DNA of 64,000 bases from Mycobacterium lehmannii. Lineage in GTDB: Bacteria > Actinomycetota > Actinomycetes > Mycobacteriales > Mycobacteriaceae. A program made the position numbers and the translations under genes. Below the pieces are notes generated by a model, which saw only the letters and a program-made list of their open reading frames with translations, searched no databases and had not been told where the DNA came from. Location: contig NZ_NKCN01000013.1 in NCBI RefSeq assembly GCF_002245535.1, positions 1 through 64,000 on the forward strand, written 5' to 3'. This document shows positions 25,679-35,280 of this stretch, piece by piece. Numbering within the stretch: position 1 is the first letter of the stretch; each line of letters opens with the position of its first letter.

Positions 25679-27424
25679 TTACGCCTGCCTTGGGGCCAAC
25701 ATCAGATCGACCCAGTTTTCTGCAGGCGCCAGTTTGTCAGTCGCGGCCGCGATGACGCCAGTTCCGCCCTCGGGGTCGACGAACTGCCCGTTCTGGTCGT
25801 ATGTCGTGAAACGGGGACCGGTCGATCCCGTCGCCATCGGTGGCGCCTCCGCGGGCAGCGGCGGACCCGCCGGTGGCGGAGACCCAGGCGGCGCCGGAGG
25901 CGGCGGAACGATGCCTGCCGGCGGGGGCGGTGGTGTGCGGCCGTACGGCGGCACCACGTGGTCCGGCGGGCTGAAGAACGGCCACGCGGGCGGCAGGCTC
26001 GGCGGGACCTCGTTCGGCGGCACCGGGAGTGGGAACGGCGCATGCGGCGCGGGACCGGGACCCGGCGGAACGCCGGGCGGCAGCTGCACCGCCGGTGGGC
26101 CGGGGTCCGGGTCCACCTGCGGCGGGATGTAGGGGAACTTGTTGGGCGGCAGGATGTTGCGGCCGTCCTCGGGGGTGTCGTCCTCCATCACGTCCATCGG
26201 TGTTCCGAGCGGCACCGGCGGACCACGCCACGGGTTGTTGCCGATGGGGACGTAACCGCGCGGGTCGCGGCACAGCTGCACGGTCGGCGCACGCTTGCCA
26301 GGGAACTCCTGGCAGGGGTAGTTGCGCGCGCCGCGAACGACGGACGGATCGTTGTGCGGCGTCTTGCAGTACAGGTCCTTGGGCAGTTCGCGCAGCGTCT
26401 CGTCCGCCGGGCTGCGCATCTCGCTCGGTGGCACGAACCCAGTCAGGCACGGTGGCGGGTCTTGAAGGTGGATCTTGAAGTCGAGCTTGCCGCCTTCGTC
26501 TGCAGGCACGCCGCCGGCCACGGTCAGCAATGCTGCCACCAGCGCCGGGAAGACCACCAGTGAGTGCTCGAGCGACTTGCGGTATATGACGCCGATGCGG
26601 CCGAAGTTCGCCAGGTTGGCGGCCAGCACCGGGAACGACGGCCGGATACCGCTGAACAGCTCGTTGGCCTCGGCCGTCGCCCCGGGCACGGTCTGCAGCG
26701 TCGCGCGCAACTGCGGGTCGGCGTTGGCCACCTCGGTGGTGAAGCGCGCCAGCCCGTCGGCCAGCGAGCGAATGTCGTCGCCGCTGCGGATCTGCGCGTC
26801 GAGGAATGGACCGACCTGGTCGATGAGCTGATTCACCTGGCCGTAGTTGGCGTTGGCCTCGTCGACGAGCATCCGCGCCGACTGGATCATCCGCGCCAGT
26901 TCGGGTCCGGACCCGTTGAACGCCTTGAAGGTCTCGCGCAGCAGTTGCTGGATGCGGCTGTCCCCGACACTCGTGACGAGCGCCTGCGCCTCCTCCAGCA
27001 GACCCGCAATGTCTTGTCCGATCGCCGTGCGATCGACCCCGATGTTGGAGCCGTCGCGCAGCGTGGCGCTCGACGCGTCCGCGGGAGGCACCAGGTCGAC
27101 GTACTGTTCGCCGACCGCGGACACGCTCTTGACCGTGGCGGTCACGTTCTCCGGTACGGGTGTGCCGCTGTTGAGGCGCATCTTGGCGACGACGCCGTCA
27201 TCGGAGAGACCGACCGACTCGACCCGGCCGATCGTCACCCCGCGGTATGTGACGTTCGCGTTTTCGTACAGCCCGCCTGCGGCGACGAAATTCGCGGTCG
27301 CTCGGTAGGTGCCGATGCCGACCGCGGCCGGTAGCTGCAGATAGAAGATCGAGATCGCGCCCACCGTCAGCACGGTGACGATCGCGAAAATCGAAAGCTG
27401 GATATGAGTAAGGCGCGACAGCAT
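25679..27424 (-). CDS. mce4F: Mce-family substrate-binding protein Mce4F
   Basis: A 581-residue protein: an N-terminal membrane anchor (IFAIVTVLTVGAISIFYL), the MlaD/MCE domain (NVTYRGVTIGRVESVGL) at about residues 40-120, a long helical region, and a C-terminal tail after about residue 380 that is extremely rich in proline (runs of PPP). Six such subunits form a channel for cholesterol across the cell envelope. The ATG abuts the mce4E stop with no gap. Confidence 0.95.
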   Translation of the reverse strand: MLSRLTHIQLSIFAIVTVLTVGAISIFYLQLPAAVGIGTYRATANFVAAGGLYENANVTYRGVTIGRVESVGLSDDGVVAKMRLNSGTPVPENVTATVKSVSAVGEQYVDLVPPADASSATLRDGSNIGVDRTAIGQDIAGLLEEAQALVTSVGDSRIQQLLRETFKAFNGSGPELARMIQSARMLVDEANANYGQVNQLIDQVGPFLDAQIRSGDDIRSLADGLARFTTEVANADPQLRATLQTVPGATAEANELFSGIRPSFPVLAANLANFGRIGVIYRKSLEHSLVVFPALVAALLTVAGGVPADEGGKLDFKIHLQDPPPCLTGFVPPSEMRSPADETLRELPKDLYCKTPHNDPSVVRGARNYPCQEFPGKRAPTVQLCRDPRGYVPIGNNPWRGPPVPLGTPMDVMEDDTPEDGRNILPPNKFPYIPPQVDPDPGPPAVQLPPGVPPGPGPAPHAPFPLPVPPNEVPPSLPPAWPFFSPPDHVVPPYGRTPPPPPAGIVPPPPAPPGSPPPAGPPLPAEAPPMATGSTGPRFTTYDQNGQFVDPEGGTGVIAAATDKLAPAENWVDLMLAPRQA

Positions 27425-28585
27425 CTAGGGCCCCTCCCCGTGCTGCGTCGCCGTGCCCGGCGGAATCTCGAACGGGTCAGCGGCCTGTCCGGAAAGGTTG
27501 GCCAACGAGCCGGTCATGAAATCGGGCGGGGTGATTACCTCGTGCATTCGCTTCATGTTCGGATCCAATCCCCACGACGTCGTGAAGACGGACTCACCGG
27601 TACGCCGCAGCGTCAGATCGAATGTGGTGTACACGTTGAGGTAGTCGCCACGCACTGCGTTCCTCAAGTACTTGTAGTGGAAGGGGAATGTCGGCAGGAA
27701 TTCGAGGTCCTTGATCAGATAGTCCGCGTTGTCGTTGAAGGACTTCACCACCGGGTAGAGATCCTTGAAATCCGCCGCGAAGTCATCCTTGGTCTGCTCC
27801 AGGACACGGGACGCGATGGTGGCGAAGCTCCGCAGCGCCGTGAAGGCCTCGACGATGTTGGCGCGGTTGTCGTTGAGCACCTGCAACGCCGTGGGTAGGC
27901 GGTCGAGTGTCAGCCCGAGGTTGTCCTTGCTACGCGCGAGGATCCCGGCGAACCGGTCCAACCCCTCCATGGCGGCGATGATGTCGTTCGTTTGGCGGTC
28001 CAGCGAGCTGGTCAGTTCGGCGAGCCGCGGGATCAGGTCGACGAACGAGCCCTGCCGTCCGGCGATCGCGTTGTACGTCTCGTCCGTGATGTCTTGCAGC
28101 GCACCGAGATTGCCCTTGTTGACCACGACGCCGAGAGTGGACAGAACTTCCTCGGTGGTCGGATAGCGGCCGGTCCGGTCCAGCGGGATGTGCGAGCCGT
28201 TCTTGAGCTTCCCGACGCCGGGGCCGTCGGCGGGTGCGGCCAGTTCGATGTGTTGCGAACCGAGCAGCGAGGTCTGCGCCACCTTCGCGGTCGCGTTCTC
28301 GGGCAGGTTGACGTTCTCGTCCAGCGACAACTGGACCGCGGCGTAGTACGTACCGTCGGAACGCTGCACGGCTTCGATACCCGACACGCTTCCGACGGTG
28401 ACGTCGTCGACCATCACCGGCGAGTTCTGCGGCAGCGTCGACACATCGGGCAGTTCCACGGTGATCTCGTAGGAACCGGGGCCGTGCCCGGCGGTGCCCG
28501 GCATGTTCAGGGAGTTGAGCCCGCCGAACGAGCAGCCGGCCAGAAGCACGGCCAGCGACGCTATCGCCACGATCTTGCGGATCAC
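27425..28585 (-). CDS. mce4E: Mce-family lipoprotein Mce4E (LprN)
   Basis: A 386-residue MCE protein with a lipoprotein signal peptide and the lipobox LLAGC, so the cysteine at about residue 18 should be lipidated. The MCE domain (SPVMVDDVTVGSVSGIEAV) follows, then a long helical part. The E subunit is the lipoprotein member of each Mce set. It overlaps the mce4D stop by four bases. Confidence 0.95.
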   Translation of the reverse strand: MIRKIVAIASLAVLLAGCSFGGLNSLNMPGTAGHGPGSYEITVELPDVSTLPQNSPVMVDDVTVGSVSGIEAVQRSDGTYYAAVQLSLDENVNLPENATAKVAQTSLLGSQHIELAAPADGPGVGKLKNGSHIPLDRTGRYPTTEEVLSTLGVVVNKGNLGALQDITDETYNAIAGRQGSFVDLIPRLAELTSSLDRQTNDIIAAMEGLDRFAGILARSKDNLGLTLDRLPTALQVLNDNRANIVEAFTALRSFATIASRVLEQTKDDFAADFKDLYPVVKSFNDNADYLIKDLEFLPTFPFHYKYLRNAVRGDYLNVYTTFDLTLRRTGESVFTTSWGLDPNMKRMHEVITPPDFMTGSLANLSGQAADPFEIPPGTATQHGEGP

Positions 28586-30024
28586 GGTGCACCTCCACCT
28601 GGCAGCGGGGCGGGCATCGGCCCGGGGGCGACGGGTTCGCCGGCCTCGGACGGGCTCTCCGCCGAACCTTGGGAGTCCGCGAGCGGAGCTTCAACGATCG
28701 GTCCACCGACATGCGCGGCGCCGGGAGCCACGTCGGGCGCAGGGGGCACCATGAGCGAACTGAGGTCCATATCCGCCGATATCTGCGGCGGTGTCACACC
28801 TGGGGCGCTATTCCACTGCAGATACGGAACCGGAGTTTCCGCTTTTGCCTCGGTGGCGGGAGAGTCATAGATGATCTGGCCCTTGTACGCGGTGATGCTG
28901 TTGATCGGGTGGAACAGCAGCGGTGGGAAGTTCATCGCGATACGCTTGAAAACCGGACCCATACGCTGCCGGCAGATCTCCGTGCGCTTGAAGTTGTCCG
29001 GTTTAGGGGCCGCCTCGAATGAGCCGCCGCAGATGAACTGCACCGGGTTGGCGAAATTCGGCAGCGTCAGCAGGCCGCCCACGGTGCCCTGGGCCGGGTT
29101 ATAGATGTTGTAGAAGTTCGATAGCCCGTTTGGTGAAACGTGCAGGACTTGCTCGATGTCCTCGCTGCGCTCGGTCAGGATGCTCGTGAAGTCGGCCAGC
29201 TTGGTGACCTGGTCGATCAGCGCGCTGTTGCTCTCGTTGAGGAAGCCCCTCACGTCGCCCAGCGCCTGGTTCAACGTGGCGAGCGTGTTGTCCAGGCCCG
29301 CCGAACTGTCCGCGAGCACCTGCGATACCGACGCAACGTGGTTGGAGAACTGCACGATCTGCTCGTTGCTGTTCGACAGCGCATTGACCAGTACCTGCAG
29401 GTTGCGGATTGTGCCGAACAGGTCGGTGCGCGAGTCGCCGAGCCGGCCCGCGGTCTGCGAGAGCTCCCGCAGCGCCTTGCGGAACGTGTCCCCGTTTCCG
29501 TCGAAGGTGTCTGCGGCCTGGTTGACGACGACCGACAGCGGGCCCTGCATCGAACCGGGTTTGGGTCCGAGTTGCGCGCTCAGTGCGGTGAGCTGTTCTT
29601 TGACCTCGTCCCACTCGACCGGTACCGCGGTGCGGTCGAGTCCGATCTCCGCGCCGTCGGCCATCGCCGTGCCACCGGTGTAGGCCGGTGTGAGCTGAAC
29701 GAACCTGGCCGACACCAGATTCGGTGCGATCACGAGCGCCTTGGCATCCGCCGGGACCTGGATCCCGTGATCCAGCGTCATCGTGACCTTCACGTCGCCG
29801 ACCCGCGGCTCGATCGAGTCGACCCTGCCGACGGGGACCCCCACGATGCGGACCTCGTCGCCCGGATAGAGCCCGACCGCCGAGGTGAAGTACGCCGTCA
29901 CCTTGTTACCGGACCGGGTCGGCCACACCAGGAACACCCCGACGGCGAGCGTGATCACCAGCAGGGCGGCCAGCGTCGGCCGCAACCAGCCGCTGCGGAT
30001 CAAGGTCGAAGTCGCTTGCGTCAC
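28582..30024 (-). CDS. mce4D: Mce-family protein Mce4D
   Basis: A 480-residue protein with an N-terminal membrane anchor (LRPTLAALLVITLAVGVFLV), an MCE domain (GDEVRIVGVPVGRVDSIEP), a helical needle region, and a proline/alanine-rich C-terminal tail. Starts with GTG at 30024 and overlaps mce4C by four bases. Component of the sterol import channel. Confidence 0.95.
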   Translation of the reverse strand: MTQATSTLIRSGWLRPTLAALLVITLAVGVFLVWPTRSGNKVTAYFTSAVGLYPGDEVRIVGVPVGRVDSIEPRVGDVKVTMTLDHGIQVPADAKALVIAPNLVSARFVQLTPAYTGGTAMADGAEIGLDRTAVPVEWDEVKEQLTALSAQLGPKPGSMQGPLSVVVNQAADTFDGNGDTFRKALRELSQTAGRLGDSRTDLFGTIRNLQVLVNALSNSNEQIVQFSNHVASVSQVLADSSAGLDNTLATLNQALGDVRGFLNESNSALIDQVTKLADFTSILTERSEDIEQVLHVSPNGLSNFYNIYNPAQGTVGGLLTLPNFANPVQFICGGSFEAAPKPDNFKRTEICRQRMGPVFKRIAMNFPPLLFHPINSITAYKGQIIYDSPATEAKAETPVPYLQWNSAPGVTPPQISADMDLSSLMVPPAPDVAPGAAHVGGPIVEAPLADSQGSAESPSEAGEPVAPGPMPAPLPGGGAP

Positions 30025-31082
30025 GGTGACTTCGGCCTGATGATCAGGCGCTCGGAGATGTACCCGCGCAGATAGTCGGCAAGGCTGTCCGGAAGCTTTC
30101 CCGGCTGGAAGTAGGAATCGAGCAGCACTTCAGCCAGGGGTGCGGGCGGCAGCCCATACAGGTTGACCTGGAAGCCCGGGCCGGCCCCGACCACCTCGCC
30201 GAGCGTCGTGGCGTACGGCGGCAGCCGCTTGAGCGCTTCGCTGATGTGTTCGCGCCGCTCGAGGAGGTTGTCGAGCACCAGGTTGAGCTTCTCCAGCGCG
30301 GGCCTGAACTCACGGCGGTTGTCGGCGACGAAACCGGAAAGCTGTTCTGACACATCGTCGATGCCGGCGATCAGATTGCTCAGCGCCTGGCGCCGTTCGT
30401 CGAGCGCGGCGAACAGCCGGTTGCCGTCGACGATCAGCTGGTTCACCTGTCCGGCGCGCCGCGCCAGCGTGTCGGAGACCCGCTTGGCGTGGCCGAGCAG
30501 CTGCGCGAGCGCCTCGTCACGTTTGTTCAGGCTGCGCGACAGGTTCGCCACCCCGTCCAGCGCACCCCGCAGATGCGGGGTGGCGTTGCGGAGCGAGTCG
30601 GTGATCGCCTGCAGCGCCTGCTCGAACCGCGGCTTGTCCAGCTCGCCCGCGGTCTGCCCGAGGTCCTGCAACGCCGTGGCCAACGTGTACGGAGTCGTGG
30701 TGCGCGCCAACGGAATGACCGTCGCCTCACCCGTTCCCTGCGGAGTCACCGCCAACGACTTCTCACCGAGCACCGTGTCGGTCTTGATCGCGACCATCGA
30801 CTGGTCGCCCACCCTGATGTCACGGTCGACCGTGAACAGCACCTTGGCCGCGTCTCCTGCCAGCTCGACAACGGTGACCTTGCCGACCTTGATGCCCGAC
30901 ACGTTGACGTCGTTGCCAGGGATGATGCCGCCCGCGTCGCTGAAGTACGCCTCGTAGGGTTTGCCCTGCGGGAAGAACGGCAGGCTGCTGTAGCCGAACG
31001 ACACCAGCACCAGGCATGCCACCAGGAAGATCCCGAAGATGCCCTTGCGCAACGGATTCGAATCACCGGCTCTACTCGACAT
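30021..31082 (-). CDS. mce4C: Mce-family protein Mce4C
   Basis: A 353-residue protein with anchor KGIFGIFLVACLVLVSFGYS, MCE domain GNDVNVSGIKVGKVTVVEL and a long helical region. I place the start at the ATG at 31080-31082, which overlaps the mce4B stop by 11 bases; the longer frame from 31121 lies wholly inside mce4B. The frame ends on GFQVNLYGLPPAP and a short tail, as in other C subunits. Confidence 0.94.
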   Translation of the reverse strand: MSSRAGDSNPLRKGIFGIFLVACLVLVSFGYSSLPFFPQGKPYEAYFSDAGGIIPGNDVNVSGIKVGKVTVVELAGDAAKVLFTVDRDIRVGDQSMVAIKTDTVLGEKSLAVTPQGTGEATVIPLARTTTPYTLATALQDLGQTAGELDKPRFEQALQAITDSLRNATPHLRGALDGVANLSRSLNKRDEALAQLLGHAKRVSDTLARRAGQVNQLIVDGNRLFAALDERRQALSNLIAGIDDVSEQLSGFVADNRREFRPALEKLNLVLDNLLERREHISEALKRLPPYATTLGEVVGAGPGFQVNLYGLPPAPLAEVLLDSYFQPGKLPDSLADYLRGYISERLIIRPKSP

Positions 31083-32175
31083 TCGGCGCGCACCTCCCCT
31101 TCGACGGATCGGGCGGACCACCCAGCGGAATCAGGATGTCACTGCCCGCAGGACCGTTGACCTTCAATCGTGTCGAACAGTAGAAGATGTTGAAGAACGA
31201 ACCGTAGGCGCCAAGAGCGTTGAGCCGCATATAGTTCTCGGCCAAGGGCTCGATCGTCTTGTTGACATCGGCCTTGCGCTCGTCGAGCCGCTGCGCCAGA
31301 GGTCGCACGTTCTCAATGACCCCCTGGACGGGCCTGCGTGACTTCCGCAGCATGTCGGTCAGATCATTCTCCGCCGACGCGAGCGGCTCGATGGCACCGG
31401 CGATCGGATCGCGGCCTTCGGCCAGACCCGTGATGAGCTGCTGCAGTTGGTCGACGCTGGCGTCGAACTGCGAACCCTTCTCGTCGACGGTCGCCAGCAC
31501 GGTGTTCAGGTGGCCGATGACGTCACCGATGAGCTGGTCTCTAGCCGCCAGGTTCTGGGCGAACGCACTGGTGGTCGACAACAGGTTCGACAGCGCACCG
31601 CCCCCGCCCTGCAACAGCTCGATCACCGCGTTGCTGACCTCGTTGACCTTCTGACCGTCGAGACCCCTGAGCACCGGCCGAAGGCCGCCCAGCAGCGCGT
31701 CTAGATCGAGCGCGGGTTGGGTGTTCTCCTTGGGAATCGTGCTGCCGGCCGGCAACTTTCGCAGTTCGCCGGGCCCGGAGGCTATCTCGAGATACCGGTC
31801 CCCCACCAGGTTCTCGTAGCGGACCACCGCGCGCGTCGAGGTGTAGAGCTGGTAGCGCTTGTCGACATCGAAGGAGACATCGACCGTGTTGTCGGGGTTG
31901 AGCTTGACGTCACCGACGGTACCGACCGGGACACCGGCGATCCGAACGTCCTGGCCAGCCTTCAACCTGGAGGCGTCGGTGAAGGTCGCGTGATAGCCCT
32001 TCTCCGCGGTGAACCGGAATTCGCCGAAGACAACCACCAGCATCGCGGCCACCAGGAGCATGACCACGGTGAAGATGCTCACGCTGAGCAACGTCTTGTC
32101 GCCGCGCATCAGGGCCTCCGCTTCTTCGCGCAAGCGTCCCCCGCGCGCGGGCGGTACCCCCACATCAGAAGTCAT
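31072..32175 (-). CDS. mce4B: Mce-family protein Mce4B
   Basis: A 367-residue protein. After about 25 cytoplasmic residues comes the anchor (LLSVSIFTVVMLLVAAMLVV) and the MCE domain with SRLKAGQDVRIAGVPVGTVG. The start is the ATG at 32173-32175, which overlaps the mce4A stop in the same 11-base pattern seen at mce4C. An internal ATG at 32109 is the alternative and would remove most of the cytoplasmic end. Confidence 0.93.
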   Translation of the reverse strand: MTSDVGVPPARGGRLREEAEALMRGDKTLLSVSIFTVVMLLVAAMLVVVFGEFRFTAEKGYHATFTDASRLKAGQDVRIAGVPVGTVGDVKLNPDNTVDVSFDVDKRYQLYTSTRAVVRYENLVGDRYLEIASGPGELRKLPAGSTIPKENTQPALDLDALLGGLRPVLRGLDGQKVNEVSNAVIELLQGGGGALSNLLSTTSAFAQNLAARDQLIGDVIGHLNTVLATVDEKGSQFDASVDQLQQLITGLAEGRDPIAGAIEPLASAENDLTDMLRKSRRPVQGVIENVRPLAQRLDERKADVNKTIEPLAENYMRLNALGAYGSFFNIFYCSTRLKVNGPAGSDILIPLGGPPDPSKGRCAPNVE

Positions 32176-33367
32176 CCCGTTCCGCGAACGCCCCGTTGAA
32201 CAGCCACTGCAGCGTCGACGGCGCGTCGAACTGCAACTCGGTGTTCGGTTGGTACGGGACATAAGCATTGTCGGTCACCAGGAACGGCGTGCGATACCAG
32301 GACCCGCCGAATTGCTTGTTCGGGACTTCAGGGAGACCACGGCAGTTCGGGCCACCGGTGCCGTTCACGATCGGGAGGCTCTCGGGATACGTGTACGCCG
32401 GTGAACCGGGGAGAAAATTCGAGGCGACGAACAGACCCGGTCGGATTCCGCCGATAATGGGGGCGAACCGGTCCACCGCCTGGGCAGTGCCCTTCAGCAG
32501 GCAACCGAACATCGGTGAGTACTCACCGACCACCTTTAGTGGCACACGGAGTCGTTGGATCGCCGCGATGTAGTCGTCTTCGGCGGGTTGGAGGGTGGCG
32601 GTGCCGTTGTTGGCGAGGCCGGTCGCGGCCAACAGCGTCGCGTTGAGATTGTCCTTCTCGTCGACGATCGTGTCGCTGATCGCGGGTGCGTTGTCGATGA
32701 TCCGAGCCAGATCCGGACCGGCATCGCCGTAGATGTTGGCCACCACCGCGGTCTTGCGCAGGTCCTCCTGCAGCGTGGGCAGCTTCGGATTGAGTTGCTG
32801 CAGGTAGTAATTCAGCCCGGCGAGCAACGCGCCGACATCGTCACCGTTGCCGCGCATGCCTTCTGCCACCGCGCTCAGCGTGGCGTTCAGGTTGATCGGG
32901 TCGATCTTGTTGAGCACGTCGCTCAACGTCTGAAACAGCGTGTTGACCTCGAGCTGCACATCCTTGGCGGCCACGGTCGCGCCGGCCTTCAGCTGCTGAC
33001 CCGACGGCTGCGCCGGCGGCAGGAACTCGACGGACTTAGCGCCGAAAACCGTCGTGCTGCCGATGCGCACATTGGCGTTGGAGGGGATGTAGCGCATCTC
33101 GGTGCGGTTGATGGCCAACGTCAGCTTGGCTTCGTCGCCGGCGTACTCGATCGACTCGACCTTGCCGATCTGCACGCCCCGGTACTTGACCTTGGCGTCG
33201 CGCTCCATCACCAGACCCGCGCGGGGAGCAGTGACGCTCACGGTGTCCACCGGCGTGAAGGCCGCCGTGTAGGCCAGGTAGGTGAACACCGTCGCCGCGA
33301 TCAGGATCGCGGCGAGGATCGCCGCGGCGATCCTCACGTGGCTGCGCTTGGCCTCGGTATCAGACAT
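32165..33367 (-). CDS. mce4A: Mce-family protein Mce4A
   Basis: A 400-residue protein, the first MCE subunit of the operon. Anchor IAAAILAAILIAATVFTYLA, then the MCE domain (KVKYRGVQIGKVESIEYAG) and a helical region ending in a conserved globular tail. It begins nine bases after yrbE4B. Mce4A is required for cholesterol uptake in M. tuberculosis; the same role is inferred here. Confidence 0.95.
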   Translation of the reverse strand: MSDTEAKRSHVRIAAAILAAILIAATVFTYLAYTAAFTPVDTVSVTAPRAGLVMERDAKVKYRGVQIGKVESIEYAGDEAKLTLAINRTEMRYIPSNANVRIGSTTVFGAKSVEFLPPAQPSGQQLKAGATVAAKDVQLEVNTLFQTLSDVLNKIDPINLNATLSAVAEGMRGNGDDVGALLAGLNYYLQQLNPKLPTLQEDLRKTAVVANIYGDAGPDLARIIDNAPAISDTIVDEKDNLNATLLAATGLANNGTATLQPAEDDYIAAIQRLRVPLKVVGEYSPMFGCLLKGTAQAVDRFAPIIGGIRPGLFVASNFLPGSPAYTYPESLPIVNGTGGPNCRGLPEVPNKQFGGSWYRTPFLVTDNAYVPYQPNTELQFDAPSTLQWLFNGAFAERDDF

Positions 33368-33376
33368 CGTCCCCGC

Positions 33377-34219
33377 CTACCCGGAGAGGTTGAAGTTGCC
33401 GGACGCGCCGTAGACGGCGAGTGAGATGAACAGGGTGATGGTGACGACGACGATCAGTGAGGTCCGCACGGCCTGGCCGACCGCGATGCCGACACCGACC
33501 GGACCGCCCGATGCGTTGTAGCCGTAGTAGGTGTGCACCAGCATGACCGCGATGGCCATGACTATTGCCTGAAGGAAGGACCACAGCAGGTCCGTCGGCA
33601 CCAGGAAGGTGTTGAAGTAGTGGTCGTAGAGGCCCGAGGACTGCTTGTTGATGAACACGGTGGTGAATCGGGCGGCGAAGAACGCGGCGAGCACCGACAG
33701 TGAGTAGAGCGGGATGATCGCGACCATGCCCGCCATCAGCCGGGTGGACACCAGGTAGGACACCGAGTGCACGGCCATCGACTCGACCGCGTCGATCTCC
33801 TCGGAGACCCGCATGGCGCCCAGTTGAGCGGTGGTGCCCGCGCCGATCGTCGCCGCCAGCGCGATGCCCGCGATCACCGGGGCGACGATGCGCACGTTGA
33901 GGAAGGCCGACAGGAAGCCGGTCAACGCCTCGATGCCGATATTGCCCAGTGAGCTGTAGCCCTGAACGGCGATGACGCCGCCGGAGGCCAGGGTCAGGAA
34001 GGCGGCGACGCCGACCGTGCCGCCGATCATCACCAGCGCGCCGGTGCCCATCGTCATCTCGGCGATGTTGCGGACCGTCTCCTTGCGGTACCGCCGCACC
34101 GCGTTGGGCAGGTAGCGCATCGTCTCGCCGTAGAACAGCGCCTGCTCGCCGATGTTGTCGACGATCTTCGGCACACCGCTGAAGAAGCGCCGGAAGCTAA
34201 GCGTGACGTCGTAGCTCAT
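33377..34219 (-). CDS. yrbE4B: YrbE4B, MlaE-family permease of the Mce4 transporter
   Basis: A 280-residue integral membrane protein with five to six helices. The MlaE-family block IGAGTTAQLGAMRVSEEIDAVESM marks the site that meets the ATPase (MceG, not in this window). I place the start at MSYDVTL (34219), preceded by AAAGGGCTGCG; the upstream start at 34243 has no such site. It follows yrbE4A by 28 bases. Confidence 0.95.
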   Translation of the reverse strand: MSYDVTLSFRRFFSGVPKIVDNIGEQALFYGETMRYLPNAVRRYRKETVRNIAEMTMGTGALVMIGGTVGVAAFLTLASGGVIAVQGYSSLGNIGIEALTGFLSAFLNVRIVAPVIAGIALAATIGAGTTAQLGAMRVSEEIDAVESMAVHSVSYLVSTRLMAGMVAIIPLYSLSVLAAFFAARFTTVFINKQSSGLYDHYFNTFLVPTDLLWSFLQAIVMAIAVMLVHTYYGYNASGGPVGVGIAVGQAVRTSLIVVVTITLFISLAVYGASGNFNLSG

Positions 34220-34247
34220 CGCAGCCCTTTGCTCTTCACGCAAGCGT

Positions 34248-35011
34248 TCATCGCTCGAGCACCCTCACGCCGATCGCGGTCATCACGACGTTGATCACGA
34301 ACAGGCAGATGAACGCGTAGACGACGGTCTCGTTGACCGCAGTGCCCACGCCCTTGGGGCCTCCCTTGACGGTCAGCCCGCGATAGCAGCCCACCAGTCC
34401 GGCCACCACCCCGAACAACAGAGCCTTGATCTCGGCCATGACGAGCTCACCGAGGCCCGTCAACACCGTCAGCCCGTTGATGAACGCGCCGGGGTTGACG
34501 CCCTGCAGGAAGACCGAGAACACGTAACCACCGGACAGGCCGATCAGGCAGACCAGGCCGTTGAGCAGCAGCGCCACGAACGTCGAGGCGAGCACGCGCG
34601 GCACCACCAGCCGCTGGATGGGGTCGATGCCCAGCACCCGCATGGCGTCGATCTCCTCGCGGATGGTGCGCGCACCCAGGTCCGCGCAGATGGCGGTCGC
34701 ACCGGCGCCCGCCACCACCAGCACGGTCACCACGGGCCCGAGCTGGGTGATGGTGCCGAAGGCGGTACCCGCGCCGGACAGGTCGGCGGCGCCGATCTCG
34801 CGCAGAAGGATGTTGAGGGTGAACGCGACCAGCACCGTGAAAGGAATGGCCACCAGCAGGGTCGGAACGAGCGAAACCCGCGCGATCATCCAGGTCTGGT
34901 CGAGGAACTCACGGAACTAAACGGCCGCCGGAACGTCTTGGCGAACGTGTCAAACGACATCTCGACGAACCCGCCCACGGCCCGTGCCGGTGCCGCGAGC
35001 TGTTCGATCAA
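34248..35011 (-). pseudogene. yrbE4A: YrbE4A permease gene, frameshifted as given
   Basis: From a TTG at 35009-35011, with GGAG six bases upstream, the frame reads LIEQLAAPARAVGG and on to KTFRRPF, then meets TAG. Restoring one base (a C in TTT-CAG, between 34918 and 34919) continues smoothly into QFREFLDQTWMIARVSLVPT and the rest of a full YrbE4A, 254 residues in total, the size I recall for M. tuberculosis YrbE4A. The remaining open frame starts at an internal ATG at 34889 and lacks the N-terminal 42 residues. The permease core (ADLGARTIREEIDAMRVLGI) is intact. The cause is either a sequencing/assembly error or a true mutation that would weaken sterol uptake. Confidence 0.88.
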
Positions 35012-35142
35012 CCTTTGCTCCGTTCTCGGGGGAAGGGATGTTCGGCGCGTCGTCTTCGTGGCGAAGAGGTGAAATACGTTGTCACGGCGGACTTCCCACC
35101 CCTTGGCTAAGCGTTGCTCTCGGTGAGCCGGATCATACTAAC

Positions 35143-35156
35143 TAGAACACGTTCGG
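35143..35156. promoter_or_regulatory. Imperfect KstR-type operator, mce4 promoter (proximal)
   Basis: TAGAACACGTTCGG matches AACnnGTT and the left flank but ends in G instead of A. On the minus strand, a TAGTAT hexamer lies just beyond it, a fitting -10 for the mce4 operon. It is 132 bases before the yrbE4A start. Confidence 0.6.
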
Positions 35157-35231
35157 AGTGTCAAAGCTCCGAAAATGGAGTCACAAATGTGATTTTTGTG
35201 CTGGCCAAGGCAAGTGTGACCCAGCTCATTC

Positions 35232-35245
35232 TAGAACGTGTTCTA
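35232..35245. promoter_or_regulatory. KstR-type operator, mce4 promoter (distal)
   Basis: TAGAACGTGTTCTA is a perfect match to the KstR consensus. On the minus strand it is followed directly by TAGAAT, a good -10 hexamer. Together with the site at 35143 it gives the mce4 operon two operators in a 269-base leader between hsd4A and yrbE4A. I saw no gene in that leader. Confidence 0.85.
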
Positions 35246-35280
35246 GTCAAGCTCGGACGTAACGAACGAGACCGTCAGTC

